Origin: CAYVTD01 sp964454445
Lineage (GTDB): Bacteria > Bacteroidota > Ignavibacteria > Kapaibacteriales > UBA2268
Length of the DNA stretch: 48,203 bases
Direction of reading: 5' to 3'
Assembly: GCA_964454445.1 (NCBI GenBank)
Contig: CAYVTD010000026.1
Span: forward strand, 1 to 48,203
Under the pieces are notes generated by a model that searched no databases, was not told the DNA's origin, and saw only the letters and a program-made list of their open reading frames with translations. How positions within the stretch are numbered: position 1 is the stretch's first letter; every line of letters begins with the position of its first letter. Of the stretch, positions 1-7,797 are shown piece by piece. A program made the position numbers and the translations under genes.

Positions 1-821
1 TATTTGTCGTGTTCGATATTAGAGTTGCTTTTATCATCGAAATATAAAGCCATCATATAGTTCCACAGATTCCAGCGCTCATAAATTTCACGTAGTTCCC
101 CGGAATCTCGCATAGAAAGAATAGCGGCATTGATCCTTTCAAGCATCAGGGTATCAGATTTTTTCATTACCACACCATAAGTAACCTCGCCGATTGGTTG
201 CCCGACAAGCTTCAACTGAGGGTCCGGTTCAGCATAATAGATTGCAATTGGTGCATCGACAAGCACAGCATCGAGCCGTCCGTTTTTCATGTCAGTGAAA
301 GCAATAATTTCACCTTCATAGCTCTTTACATTAATACCTCCTTTTGCAATCAGAATTCTTTCAGCAAGTGAGTTTTTGAGTGCACCAACCACACGCCCGA
401 CACAATCAGACAATGTATTGATGTTGTTAGTGCCTTTCATCACTACAATTTGCTCGTAAGTTACGTAATATGGTATAGAAAAATTGACAACTTTCTTGCG
501 ATCTTCGGTTATTTCCAGCCCGTTAATAGCAAAATCATAATCACCTCGCCCAAGTCCTGGTATCAACCCATCCCATTGATTTTGAACAAAATACGGCTTC
601 AACTTCAACTCTTTAGCTATTGCGTTTGCCATATCAACCTCAAAGCCAATCAACTCGCCAGTTGGTTTGCGCGGGTCAACAAAAATATACGGTGCATTAC
701 CTTCCGCATCTGCAGCCCATCGGAATTGTCCTTGCTTCTGAGAAAACAAAGAGCTAGAATTGGAAATAAATATCAAACAAAACAGGATAAAAAGCCGGGA
801 AATAAATCGTTTATCTTTCAT
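1..821 (-). CDS. amino-acid ABC transporter substrate-binding protein (3' end cut by window)
   Basis: Periplasmic family 3 solute-binding protein, which captures a polar amino acid and delivers it to an ABC permease. The frame is open from ATG at 821 to the window edge (273 codons visible). It begins with a Sec signal peptide (MKDKRF, then a hydrophobic stretch, likely cut after SLFS). Family features follow: FRWAADAEGNAPYIF, GELIGFEVDMANAIAKEL, WDGLIPGLGRGDYDFAING, EDRKKVVNFSIPYY and the RLDAVLVDAPIA segment, ending with REIYERWNLWN. The ATG overlaps the stop of the preceding ATPase gene in an ATGA, so translation is coupled. About 25 residues are already present beyond the normal binding-domain end and the frame stays open, so a fusion to the permease domain is possible; that is inference. 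Ligand specificity cannot be read. Confidence 0.88.
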   Translation of the reverse strand, partial: MKDKRFISRLFILFCLIFISNSSSLFSQKQGQFRWAADAEGNAPYIFVDPRKPTGELIGFEVDMANAIAKELKLKPYFVQNQWDGLIPGLGRGDYDFAINGLEITEDRKKVVNFSIPYYVTYEQIVVMKGTNNINTLSDCVGRVVGALKNSLAERILIAKGGINVKSYEGEIIAFTDMKNGRLDAVLVDAPIAIYYAEPDPQLKLVGQPIGEVTYGVVMKKSDTLMLERINAAILSMRDSGELREIYERWNLWNYMMALYFDDKSNSNIEHDK

Positions 822-1690
822 CTCGATTCTCTAAAAATATTTAAATATGCCTGAGTACGTTCCAACTTTGGGTTATTAAACAATTGCTCAGGAGTCCCCT
901 CTTCGAGTATGACACCGTCATGCATAAATGCAACCTTGTCGGAGGCATCACGAGCAAAGTGCATTGCGTGTGTAACAACAATTTGAGTCATACCCTCTTC
1001 GTGCAAATTTGTCATAACCTGCAGCACTTCCTGCACTAGTTCAGGATCTAAGGCAGATGTTGGTTCGTCGTATAACATTACTTGAGGCGACATTGCAAGA
1101 GCACGCGCAATTGCAACTCGTTGAGCCTGCCCACCTGAAAGCTCAGAAGGGTATCTATTGATATACTCAGCCATACCTACCTTTTCTAAAATCTGAACTG
1201 CGGTAACTGTTGCTTTATCGCTGCTTTCTTTTTTGACAATAATAGGCCCGGCGGTAACATTCTCAAGAACTGTTTTATTTGGAAAAAGATTTAAATTCTG
1301 AAAAAGCATACCTACTCGGGTTCGCAGAGTATGAGCTTTAAGCAAAAAATCATCGTCCAAGTTGTCATCTCTGTTCTCTTTAGTGCTTAAGACAGGCATT
1401 CCGACCATTTTCCTTAAATCACCAGCTTTTTTCATAAACGACTTTCCAAGCTTTTCCTTGGGGTTATGTCGAGTTAATGTAATTCCTGCAATACGTATCG
1501 TGCCTGCATCAAATATTTCCAAACAGTTAAGACAACGCAAAAAAGTTGTCTTGCCACAGCCCGAACCACCAATAATAGAGACAAGTTCGCCTTTTTTCAC
1601 TGTAAAATCAACCCCTTTGAGCACCGGCACATCCCCGAAGCTCTTATGCAATCCTATAACAGTAATAATGTTATCTTGTGATTCTTTCAT
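818..1690 (-). CDS. polar amino-acid ABC transporter ATP-binding protein
   Basis: ATPase that powers the uptake system whose binding protein lies directly downstream (4-base ATGA overlap). All nucleotide-binding motifs are present: Walker A GGSGCGKTT (41-49), Q-loop Gln131, signature LSGGQAQR (184-191), Walker B VMLYDEP (204-210), D-loop SALD and switch His241 (VVTHAM). The closest family is GlnQ/HisP. It is 290 residues against about 240 for GlnQ. The extra length is a charged insertion at about residues 72-122, between the Walker A half and the Q-loop, where GlnQ has a short loop. It is the first gene of its operon, divergent from the membrane-protein gene at 1985. The start ATG at 1690 is followed immediately by conserved sequence. 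Substrate is unknown. Confidence 0.92.
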   Translation of the reverse strand: MKESQDNIITVIGLHKSFGDVPVLKGVDFTVKKGELVSIIGGSGCGKTTFLRCLNCLEIFDAGTIRIAGITLTRHNPKEKLGKSFMKKAGDLRKMVGMPVLSTKENRDDNLDDDFLLKAHTLRTRVGMLFQNLNLFPNKTVLENVTAGPIIVKKESSDKATVTAVQILEKVGMAEYINRYPSELSGGQAQRVAIARALAMSPQVMLYDEPTSALDPELVQEVLQVMTNLHEEGMTQIVVTHAMHFARDASDKVAFMHDGVILEEGTPEQLFNNPKLERTQAYLNIFRESR

Positions 1691-1916
1691 ACTATTTTAC
1701 AAATTTTTCCAAATATTTTTATACAAATTAAGAATTTTCATTGAAAACAAAATATTTTTTCTTAATTTAATCAATGATTAAAATAATGTAGTAATAAAAA
1801 CTACAAATGTTGTTGGAAATTTCTACATAAAAATCATACAAAACGTTATTGTTGCTAAAAAATATTATTTTTAAATTGTAATTAAATATTCAACAATGTT
1901 TGAATTATTTTTTTTG

Positions 1917-1924
1917 TATATTTG
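1917..1924 (+). promoter_or_regulatory. Bacteroidota-type -7 box
   Basis: TATATTTG matches TAnnTTTG, the -7 consensus of Bacteroidota primary sigma factors. It sits 61 bases before the ATG at 1985 in the AT-rich divergent region 1691-1984. No TTG lies at the expected -33 distance, so the call rests on one box. Confidence 0.45.
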
Positions 1925-1984
1925 TAACTTGTATGAGAAAATATAGTTCATAATTTATAAAACTTTAAGGAGAAGAGAATTAAA

Positions 1985-3340
1985 ATGGCAAATCAATTCT
2001 ATATCGATGAAAAATCGAAGCACAAAAAACTGAGCTTTCAACATGTTATGATTTTGTTGATAATGTTAGTTGTCTTCTTTTTTCTATTTCAAATAAAAGT
2101 AATTCCTATTGCAATTTCCGGTTTCGTAGTTCCTCTTTTTAAACCCAGTGGCGAGCAACTTCTAAAAACTGGCTGGGTAAAGTTTGATGGTCTTGTTTGG
2201 GCAAGCACTTCTAAAGATATAGCAGCAAAATTGCAAGGAACCGAAATAGAGAAACGGGTCATCAACAGAGATTATATTTTCGATTTTACATTTCAAGAAA
2301 GAACCGACGAAAAACACGGTTATGTGAAAGGAGCAGGCGAGTTCTACGCCAAATCGGAGTTGCTTGGCGAGCATGCCATCATTTTAGAGCCTTGGGTTGG
2401 ATTATGGTGGCTGGCTCTTGTTATGGCGGCATTCGTGGCAGTAATCATTTCTATGCTCTTGCCAACAAATATTGGCTTCCTCTCAGTGCTTATAGATAAC
2501 CAAATTGACCATACAAAAGTAAAAATAAGGCTACAAACAGGTTTTACAGATACTGTTGTGGAATTGTTGACTATGCCCGATGATAAGCTCCGGGAAAAAG
2601 ACCCGATGGATGTCGAACGCTATTTTCGTCGAGTCTGGGATAGGACAGGCTCTGACGAAGCGGCTTCCACCCGACAAGCTCTAACCTTCGATGACCTCTA
2701 TGATGAAAATGTCGATCTTGTCGCCTTTAGAAATCAAGCTTTATATAACAGAATTCAAGAGTTTTTCTCTGATTTCGTATTGAAAGAAATACAAGATACT
2801 AAAGATGCTCTTGGCTGGAGACGCAACCATTTACTAATTTTCGCAGGCTTAAGGATTTATATGGCTCACCACTTTACAGAGAAGTATTCAAACAACGTAA
2901 CCGGCTTGGCTTATGGTGGTGCTGCTGTTCTAATTGTTGCGGTTGGTATTCGCGGATTGAAATTCATTCCGCCGACAAAACCTTCAGTCATTCTCCTTGC
3001 TATATTCCTCGAATTTACGATGCTTTCCCTGCTTGCCATTACGTTGATTTATTCCGAGGAAGAAGAGCGTATGGACAAGATGCTCAAGAAAATGGAAGAT
3101 GCAAATCGTAGCCAGCTCGAAGCCCTCCGTGGCCAACAGCACGATATGCACTTGCTCGTTACTGCTCTAGTCGGCCAGGCTTCAGAAATTGTTCGCAAGA
3201 GAATCGAAGATGCTGTTACAGAGTTCATAGCCAATACCGAGAACTTGGAAGCTGTGGTCGGCGATAAATTAGCAGAAAAGATTATCATCTCATTAAAAGA
3301 ATCTATGGACGTAAAAACAAGAGGTTCACTTCACAGATAA
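1985..3340 (+). CDS. hypothetical four-helix membrane protein with C-terminal coiled coil
   Basis: I do not recognise this 451-residue protein. An N-terminal hydrophobic segment (about 18-50) is followed by about 85 polar residues, a second membrane segment (about 137-160, WVGLWWLALVMAAFVAVI), and a 145-residue soluble region rich in charged residues that contains PMDVERYFRRVWDR. A helical pair follows at about 307-325 and 334-356. The tail (about 357-450) is acidic and basic in alternation and predicted by eye to be helical, perhaps coiled coil. There are no cysteines or catalytic motifs. It starts after AAGGAGAAG and ends before a strong hairpin terminator, so it appears to be a single-gene transcript with its own promoter. 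A structural or scaffolding envelope role is possible but unsupported. Confidence 0.8.
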   Translation: MANQFYIDEKSKHKKLSFQHVMILLIMLVVFFFLFQIKVIPIAISGFVVPLFKPSGEQLLKTGWVKFDGLVWASTSKDIAAKLQGTEIEKRVINRDYIFDFTFQERTDEKHGYVKGAGEFYAKSELLGEHAIILEPWVGLWWLALVMAAFVAVIISMLLPTNIGFLSVLIDNQIDHTKVKIRLQTGFTDTVVELLTMPDDKLREKDPMDVERYFRRVWDRTGSDEAASTRQALTFDDLYDENVDLVAFRNQALYNRIQEFFSDFVLKEIQDTKDALGWRRNHLLIFAGLRIYMAHHFTEKYSNNVTGLAYGGAAVLIVAVGIRGLKFIPPTKPSVILLAIFLEFTMLSLLAITLIYSEEEERMDKMLKKMEDANRSQLEALRGQQHDMHLLVTALVGQASEIVRKRIEDAVTEFIANTENLEAVVGDKLAEKIIISLKESMDVKTRGSLHR

Positions 3341-3364
3341 CATTGTTAGATATTGACATTTAAT

Positions 3365-3389
3365 AGGGGCTTTAATAGCCCCTTTTTTT
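3365..3389 (+). terminator. rho-independent terminator
   Basis: Stem GGGGCT (3366-3371), loop TTAAT, stem AGCCCC (3377-3382), then seven T. It lies 25 bases after the stop at 3340 and separates that gene from the ABC-2 operon. Confidence 0.85.
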
Positions 3390-3473
3390 GTTGAGGATAA
3401 TTATCCTTAGAAAATGATACTTCAGCCACAATAAATATCGTTGTTTGCCTTTATTATGTTAGATTTTTTTTTG

Positions 3474-3481
3474 TAATTTTG
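3474..3481 (+). promoter_or_regulatory. Bacteroidota-type -7 box for the ABC-2 operon
   Basis: TAATTTTG fits TAnnTTTG and lies 33 bases before the ATG at 3514, directly after the upstream terminator. The nearest TTG (3445-3447) is 26 bases upstream, longer than the usual 17-23, so only the -7 box is convincing. Confidence 0.45.
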
Positions 3482-3513
3482 CATTAACAATTATTCAAAA
3501 TAATATATATTAG

Positions 3514-4239
3514 ATGAACGATATCCCCATAGAATTAAAAAGTATTTCAAAAACATTTAATAGACAATCCAAATATCCAACCAAAGCATTGCGGGATGTT
3601 TCCTTCTTACTCACACAAGGAGAAATCACCGGACTAATAGGACCAAACGGAGCAGGAAAAACTACTTTGCTCCGAGTGATACTTGGATTTTTAGATGCCG
3701 ACGAGGGAGACGTTAAAATCTTCGGCAATGCACCCCATTCCATCGAAGCAAGAGCAATTTGCGCCTATCAGGCAGACTCTCATTATCGCGCTAAAACAGT
3801 TTCAGTTAACTCTTATCTGAAAATCAATGCCTTGCTGGCAGGCTTAGAAGTACCTTTAGACCAAATTATAAAGATGCTCGAGGAATTTCACTTAATGAAA
3901 TCCCGGAAAAAATCGCTGATGTCTCTTTCTAAAGGAATGCGCCAAAAAATTGAGTTAATCAATTGCTTCCTTGGTAAACCGCGTTTAGTACTTCTCGACG
4001 AGCCAACAGCCGCTCTCGATCCACCATCAGTTATCGAATTACGCGATTTCATTTTAAAAAGGAAAGATGAGGGAGTTACTGTGCTTTTTAGCAGCCATCA
4101 TCTTGCAGAAGTCGAAAAACTTTGCGACAGGGCTATTTTCATCAGCAATGGTAAAATCTTTGGAGATTATTCTCTTAAAGGAATCGATACAGGGTTTTTA
4201 GAGCAAGAATTTAGAAAATATGCAAGTGAAAGGGAATAA
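3514..4239 (+). CDS. ABC-2 type transporter ATP-binding protein
   Basis: ATPase of an export-type ABC transporter. Motifs: Walker A GPNGAGKTT (about 43-51), signature LSKGMRQK (about 138-145), Walker B LVLLDEP with the D-loop AALD (about 159-170), and the switch His in SSHHL. SKG in place of SGG in the signature is common in this GldA/CcmA-like branch. At 241 residues it is a single-domain ATPase. The next gene, 30 bases downstream, encodes a matching six-helix permease, so the pair is expected to form one transporter. Substrate is not evident. It is not CcmA: the permease partner does not resemble CcmB and the ccm genes lie elsewhere. Confidence 0.9.
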   Translation: MNDIPIELKSISKTFNRQSKYPTKALRDVSFLLTQGEITGLIGPNGAGKTTLLRVILGFLDADEGDVKIFGNAPHSIEARAICAYQADSHYRAKTVSVNSYLKINALLAGLEVPLDQIIKMLEEFHLMKSRKKSLMSLSKGMRQKIELINCFLGKPRLVLLDEPTAALDPPSVIELRDFILKRKDEGVTVLFSSHHLAEVEKLCDRAIFISNGKIFGDYSLKGIDTGFLEQEFRKYASERE

Positions 4240-4269
4240 TATGAAAGTAACTTTTGCAAAGGATTTATT

Positions 4270-5085
4270 ATGAATAGCTATTCTATGAAAAATATTAATT
4301 TGATAAAAAGAATTATTACACTAACTATATTTGATTTCAAGAGGCTTTGGACTGTACCACTAATTGTTTTCGTGTCAATTATTAGTCTATTTGTCATTCT
4401 TGTTATGATTTTACCTATTGCCTTAAATTGGTTTCAAATCAGGGACTTGCTACCTAGTATCAACTTTGCCAACTCATTAAAAGATATATGTATTTTTATA
4501 GCGCCAACTCTTTCAATTATTTTTTCAGCGGGCATTATTTCGAAAGACGTAAAAAGCCACTGGCTTCGGACTCTGATGACCAGACCTGTTACACGTGTGG
4601 AATACTTTTTCTCTCGATTATTATCTGCCGGGTTTTCAATATTTTTATTAATGTTATTGCTTGGCATTATTCCATTAAGTTTATTAGCTGTTTTCACAGA
4701 GATTCATTTCGATATTAATTTTTGGAATATTGTGCTTGTTCTTCTCTTTTCATTACTCAATGTGTTTATGTATCTTTCAATAGGCGCATTTCTTTCTTGT
4801 TGGCTTCCATCTTATGCAAACGCTTTCGTTTTTATCTTTTGGTTATTTCTCAATACATTAGTACTGCCAAATCTCGTATCGTTTTTACTTTGGGATCAAA
4901 CATGGGCAGTAATCTTGCAAGATTTCTTTTTTCCCAGCGGTCTAAGTGAAGCCCTTGCTATAATATTATCTGCTGGAAACTTCCCAACCCAAGAACTCTT
5001 GTGGGGGCTTTCTGGAATATTCGGCTTTGCAGCTCTTGCTCTTTGGAGTATTACAATTATTAAAATCGATAAAGGATCTGATTAA
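4270..5085 (+). CDS. ABC-2 family transporter permease
   Basis: Six hydrophobic segments can be seen in 271 residues, at about 27-50, 70-92, 116-138, 150-177, 184-210 and 238-262. The segment SHWLRTLMTRPVTRVEYFFSR between helices 2 and 3 is typical of ABC-2/NosY-like permeases, where an amphipathic helix precedes the next membrane span. The ATG at 4270 follows AAAGGA with good spacing. A second ATG 15 bases in is possible but has a poorer leader. It partners the ATPase encoded upstream, and the thioredoxin-fold gene starts 2 bases after its stop, so all are co-transcribed. The substrate cannot be inferred. Confidence 0.85.
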   Translation: MNSYSMKNINLIKRIITLTIFDFKRLWTVPLIVFVSIISLFVILVMILPIALNWFQIRDLLPSINFANSLKDICIFIAPTLSIIFSAGIISKDVKSHWLRTLMTRPVTRVEYFFSRLLSAGFSIFLLMLLLGIIPLSLLAVFTEIHFDINFWNIVLVLLFSLLNVFMYLSIGAFLSCWLPSYANAFVFIFWLFLNTLVLPNLVSFLLWDQTWAVILQDFFFPSGLSEALAIILSAGNFPTQELLWGLSGIFGFAALALWSITIIKIDKGSD

Positions 5086-5087
5086 AT

Positions 5088-5933
5088 ATGAACCAGAATA
5101 CAAAAAAACCTGCTATTTGGTTTACCCTTATTACTGCTGTTTTCATTATTGCAGCCCTTATTTTTTATCTTCAGCCAGAATCAAGACCGTTTAACTGGCT
5201 CGATCTTAAAGATGCCAAAATAGAAGCAAATAAAACAAATAAGCTCATTTTTCTAAATTTCTATTCCAAATGGGATCCGATTAGCAAGAACATCGAAAAT
5301 TCTGTATTTATGAACGACAGCATTAAACCAATCTTAAATAGGAATTTCATCTTGGCTTCTCTGAACATTTCCAGCAAAGAAAATCAGGTTTTAATGACAA
5401 AAGTATATAAAATACAAAACCTCCCATCATTTTTGATACTTGATAAACATGGCAAAGAAATAACTCGTTTTTCAGATATGCCTATCGGACAGGAACTGAT
5501 GTTTCAAAAATGGTTAAACAACACTTCTTACAATTTTGTTGCAAGTTGGAAATCCTATAAAGAAGCAAAGAAAGCTGCCATTAATAACGATAAATATCTT
5601 ATGGTCCTTATTATCAGGCAGCCTCAAGTTGCTACGAGCATATACAATATTTTCAATAATAATGAAATTACAAACGAAATGATGACTGAAATCGAGCTTA
5701 CTTATTTAATTTCAACTTACGATAAAGATAATGAAGATATTAAAGCGATTGGAGATAGCGCTTGCAATCAGAACGAAATCCTGTTATTTGACAAACAACT
5801 TATTAAGCGCTTAAATTATCAAATATATCATGCAAATGAGAATTTAGTAAAAGAAATAAAGCAATCCTTTAATAATATAAAGAATAATCCTAATGATTCA
5901 AATGTTATAGATTCAACTAAATCAAGAAAATAA
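5088..5933 (+). CDS. membrane-anchored thioredoxin-fold protein without active-site cysteines
   Basis: A single N-terminal membrane anchor (about 11-28) is followed by a thioredoxin-like domain at about 38-150. The fold is suggested by the strand KLIFLNFYSKWD, a helix beginning at the position of the CxxC motif, a strand FILASLNI and the cis-proline segment NLPSFLIL (Pro113) followed by GKEITRFSD. Where thioredoxins have WCxxC the protein has KWDPISK (61-67), so it cannot do thiol-disulfide exchange. About 130 further residues show no recognisable domain. Its start is 2 bases after the ABC-2 permease stop, which points to a role with that transporter, perhaps as a periplasmic binding or chaperone partner. 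That role is inference. Confidence 0.75.
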   Translation: MNQNTKKPAIWFTLITAVFIIAALIFYLQPESRPFNWLDLKDAKIEANKTNKLIFLNFYSKWDPISKNIENSVFMNDSIKPILNRNFILASLNISSKENQVLMTKVYKIQNLPSFLILDKHGKEITRFSDMPIGQELMFQKWLNNTSYNFVASWKSYKEAKKAAINNDKYLMVLIIRQPQVATSIYNIFNNNEITNEMMTEIELTYLISTYDKDNEDIKAIGDSACNQNEILLFDKQLIKRLNYQIYHANENLVKEIKQSFNNIKNNPNDSNVIDSTKSRK

Positions 5934-5962
5934 TCTAAAACTAATATAAGAGAAAGACAATT

Positions 5963-6184
5963 ATGACAAATTTCAATCAAATTTTGTCAAACTTCAACAG
6001 TAAGCCACTCGCCCATAAGCTACTTTCTATTGCTATGGTATTTTGCAGTATCATTTTTGTTCTTGGTTTTTTCATTGCAGTTTTGCCCAGCGCTAGCATA
6101 ATCAACATCGTTGGTAGCTTGGTTATTGTTGTAGTTACTGTCTATTTCACCATCAAAGACTTAACTGAAAAGCACACAGCTTAA
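5963..6184 (+). CDS. small two-helix membrane protein
   Basis: A 73-residue protein with two hydrophobic helices (about 22-42 and 45-64) and short polar ends, KDLTEKHTA at the C terminus. The start follows AGAGAAAG. It sits between the thioredoxin-fold gene and the LolA-like gene on the same strand with gaps of 29 and 12 bases, so it is likely part of that operon. No family is recognised. The regular hydrophobic pattern and its place in a run of same-strand genes support it being real. Confidence 0.6.
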   Translation: MTNFNQILSNFNSKPLAHKLLSIAMVFCSIIFVLGFFIAVLPSASIINIVGSLVIVVVTVYFTIKDLTEKHTA

Positions 6185-6196
6185 GAGGAAGTGATT

Positions 6197-6922
6197 ATGT
6201 TAAAAAAAAATATATTGCTATTAGCAACTTTTTTATTTTTATTCCAAGCCTGTCTATCGCAAAACGTCGATGATATTATAAAAAAATGTATTGTTGCTCA
6301 TGGTTACGACAAACTGGAGTCTCTTAAGACAGTAATCCTCGAAGGGACAGCAAAAACCCTCAAGGAAGACCTGGCTATGAAGATGTTTTTTAAAGCTCCA
6401 GATAAAATTCGCTCAGAGATGGAATTTAATAAAGTCAAACTCATTCAGGCGTTTAATGGCGATATTGGTTGGTACCTGCCCCCTACTGCCATGTCTGATA
6501 TGGTTTACGACATGCCCGATGAAATGATTTTGAAAATGAAAACCGAGACAGGTTTTCTTTCAAGTCCACTAATAAATTATAAAAATAAAGGTTCTATTAT
6601 ATCATTTATTGGAATGGAAAATCTTGATGGCAAACCCGCTTTCAAGTTAAAATACCTTGCAAAGACTGGACTTTCTTTAATTATGTTCATCGACTCGGCC
6701 ACCTATTTACACGTTAAAAGTTACAGCGAAACATTCAATAGAGGTCAGATAACAAAGGTTGAGACAATTTATGGTAAATATGAAAAGAACAAGGGCATAT
6801 CCTTACCAAAATCTATAACTACAATAATTGATAATAAAATAGTAAGTGAATTAATATTCAATAAAATAGAATTTAATAAAGATCTGCCTGATTCATTATT
6901 TGACAAACCAAAATCCAAATAA
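6197..6922 (+). CDS. LolA-like periplasmic lipoprotein-sorting family protein
   Basis: About 241 residues, exported by an N-terminal signal (LLLATFLFLFQAC); FQACLSQ may be a lipobox or an ordinary signal-peptidase site. The body resembles the LolA/outer-membrane lipoprotein-sorting fold common in Bacteroidota: a helix with CIVAHGYDKLESLKTV, then strands with VILEGTAKTL, MKMFFKAPDKIRSEMEF and GDIGWYLPP, and a closing helix DLPDSLFDKP. I chose ATG 6197 because AGAGGAAG (6183-6190) is correctly spaced for it but touches the GTG at 6191. It may carry lipids or lipoproteins, perhaps linked to the ABC-2 transporter encoded upstream. It ends only 2 bases from the convergent gene's stop, with no terminator visible between. 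Confidence 0.7.
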   Translation: MLKKNILLLATFLFLFQACLSQNVDDIIKKCIVAHGYDKLESLKTVILEGTAKTLKEDLAMKMFFKAPDKIRSEMEFNKVKLIQAFNGDIGWYLPPTAMSDMVYDMPDEMILKMKTETGFLSSPLINYKNKGSIISFIGMENLDGKPAFKLKYLAKTGLSLIMFIDSATYLHVKSYSETFNRGQITKVETIYGKYEKNKGISLPKSITTIIDNKIVSELIFNKIEFNKDLPDSLFDKPKSK

Positions 6923-6924
6923 TC

Positions 6925-7749
6925 TCATTTATCTGTAGGAAGAATCTCTATTTTCTTATTCGGCTCTGGTTCGCTAAAACTTTTGATTTCAATAGCATTA
7001 CCGTTTTCTGCATTAATAAGAATATTTACACCACAAATCCTAACATCTTCAGAAGCAATTTCGTATTTATACGCAGTTTGCAATGTAAAACGCTTCAAAG
7101 CTATATCTTTTCTCATACCAAGCACTGAATCATAAGGCCCGCTCATACCAACATCTGTAATATATGCAGTGCCTTTATCCAGAATGCAAGCGTCAGTAGT
7201 TTGTATGTGAGTATGTGTACCTAAAACGGCAGAAACACGACCATTTAAATGCCATCCCATAGTTAATTTTTCAGCTGTTGCTTCAGCATGGAAATCTACT
7301 ATTATATTTTTGGTCTTTTGATGAATATATGATAAAGCATTATCTGATATTTTGAAAGGACAATCTATCGGTTGCATAAACATTCTGCCTTGTAATTGCA
7401 AAACAGCAATTGTTATGTTCTCATTTAATGCATAAAAGGCAAATCCTCTGCCGGGATTTCCAGTCGGATAATTATAAGGTCTTAATATATTGGGATTTTC
7501 GGTCAATAAAGGACGTGATTTCCAATTATCCCAAATATGATTTCCCGTTGTTAAAATATGTGCTCCTGCTTTAAAAAGGCGTTCGGATTGCTTTTCATTT
7601 AATCCTTTTCCATTATCTACATTCTCTGCATTTAATATAACAAACTCTGCATTATATTTTGATATCAACGAAGGGAGTTTCAATTCGATTTCTTTTAACC
7701 CTGGCTCGCCGACAATATCACCGATGAATAAAACACTGATTGTATTCAT
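6925..7749 (-). CDS. ymdB: YmdB-family metallophosphoesterase
   Basis: Calcineurin-like phosphoesterase of the TIGR00282/YmdB family; B. subtilis YmdB hydrolyses 2',3'-cyclic nucleotides. The dimetal site motifs are present in order: GDIVGEPG (10-17), LNAENVDNGKG, TTGNHIWDN, VDFHAEATAEK and the C-terminal GTHTHIQT. Length (274) is normal, with no signal peptide, so it is cytoplasmic. The start is MNTISVLFIGD, right at the first metal-binding strand, which leaves no room for a later start. It is downstream of the flippase gene with a 48-base gap and convergent with the LolA-like gene. Exact substrate in this organism is unknown. Confidence 0.9.
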   Translation of the reverse strand: MNTISVLFIGDIVGEPGLKEIELKLPSLISKYNAEFVILNAENVDNGKGLNEKQSERLFKAGAHILTTGNHIWDNWKSRPLLTENPNILRPYNYPTGNPGRGFAFYALNENITIAVLQLQGRMFMQPIDCPFKISDNALSYIHQKTKNIIVDFHAEATAEKLTMGWHLNGRVSAVLGTHTHIQTTDACILDKGTAYITDVGMSGPYDSVLGMRKDIALKRFTLQTAYKYEIASEDVRICGVNILINAENGNAIEIKSFSEPEPNKKIEILPTDK

Positions 7750-7797
7750 ATTTATTTCATTTTAATTTTTAATAATAAGTTATAAGACGATTATATT

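Noticed and set aside
450..854. 134-codon plus-strand frame
   Set aside because: It lies antisense to the binding-protein gene, which has a signal peptide, family motifs and coupled start. The plus frame shows no family pattern.
3514..5085. ABC pair read as CcmAB
   Set aside because: The permease lacks CcmB features and the operon companions are unrelated to haem; the ccm genes are 30 kb away.
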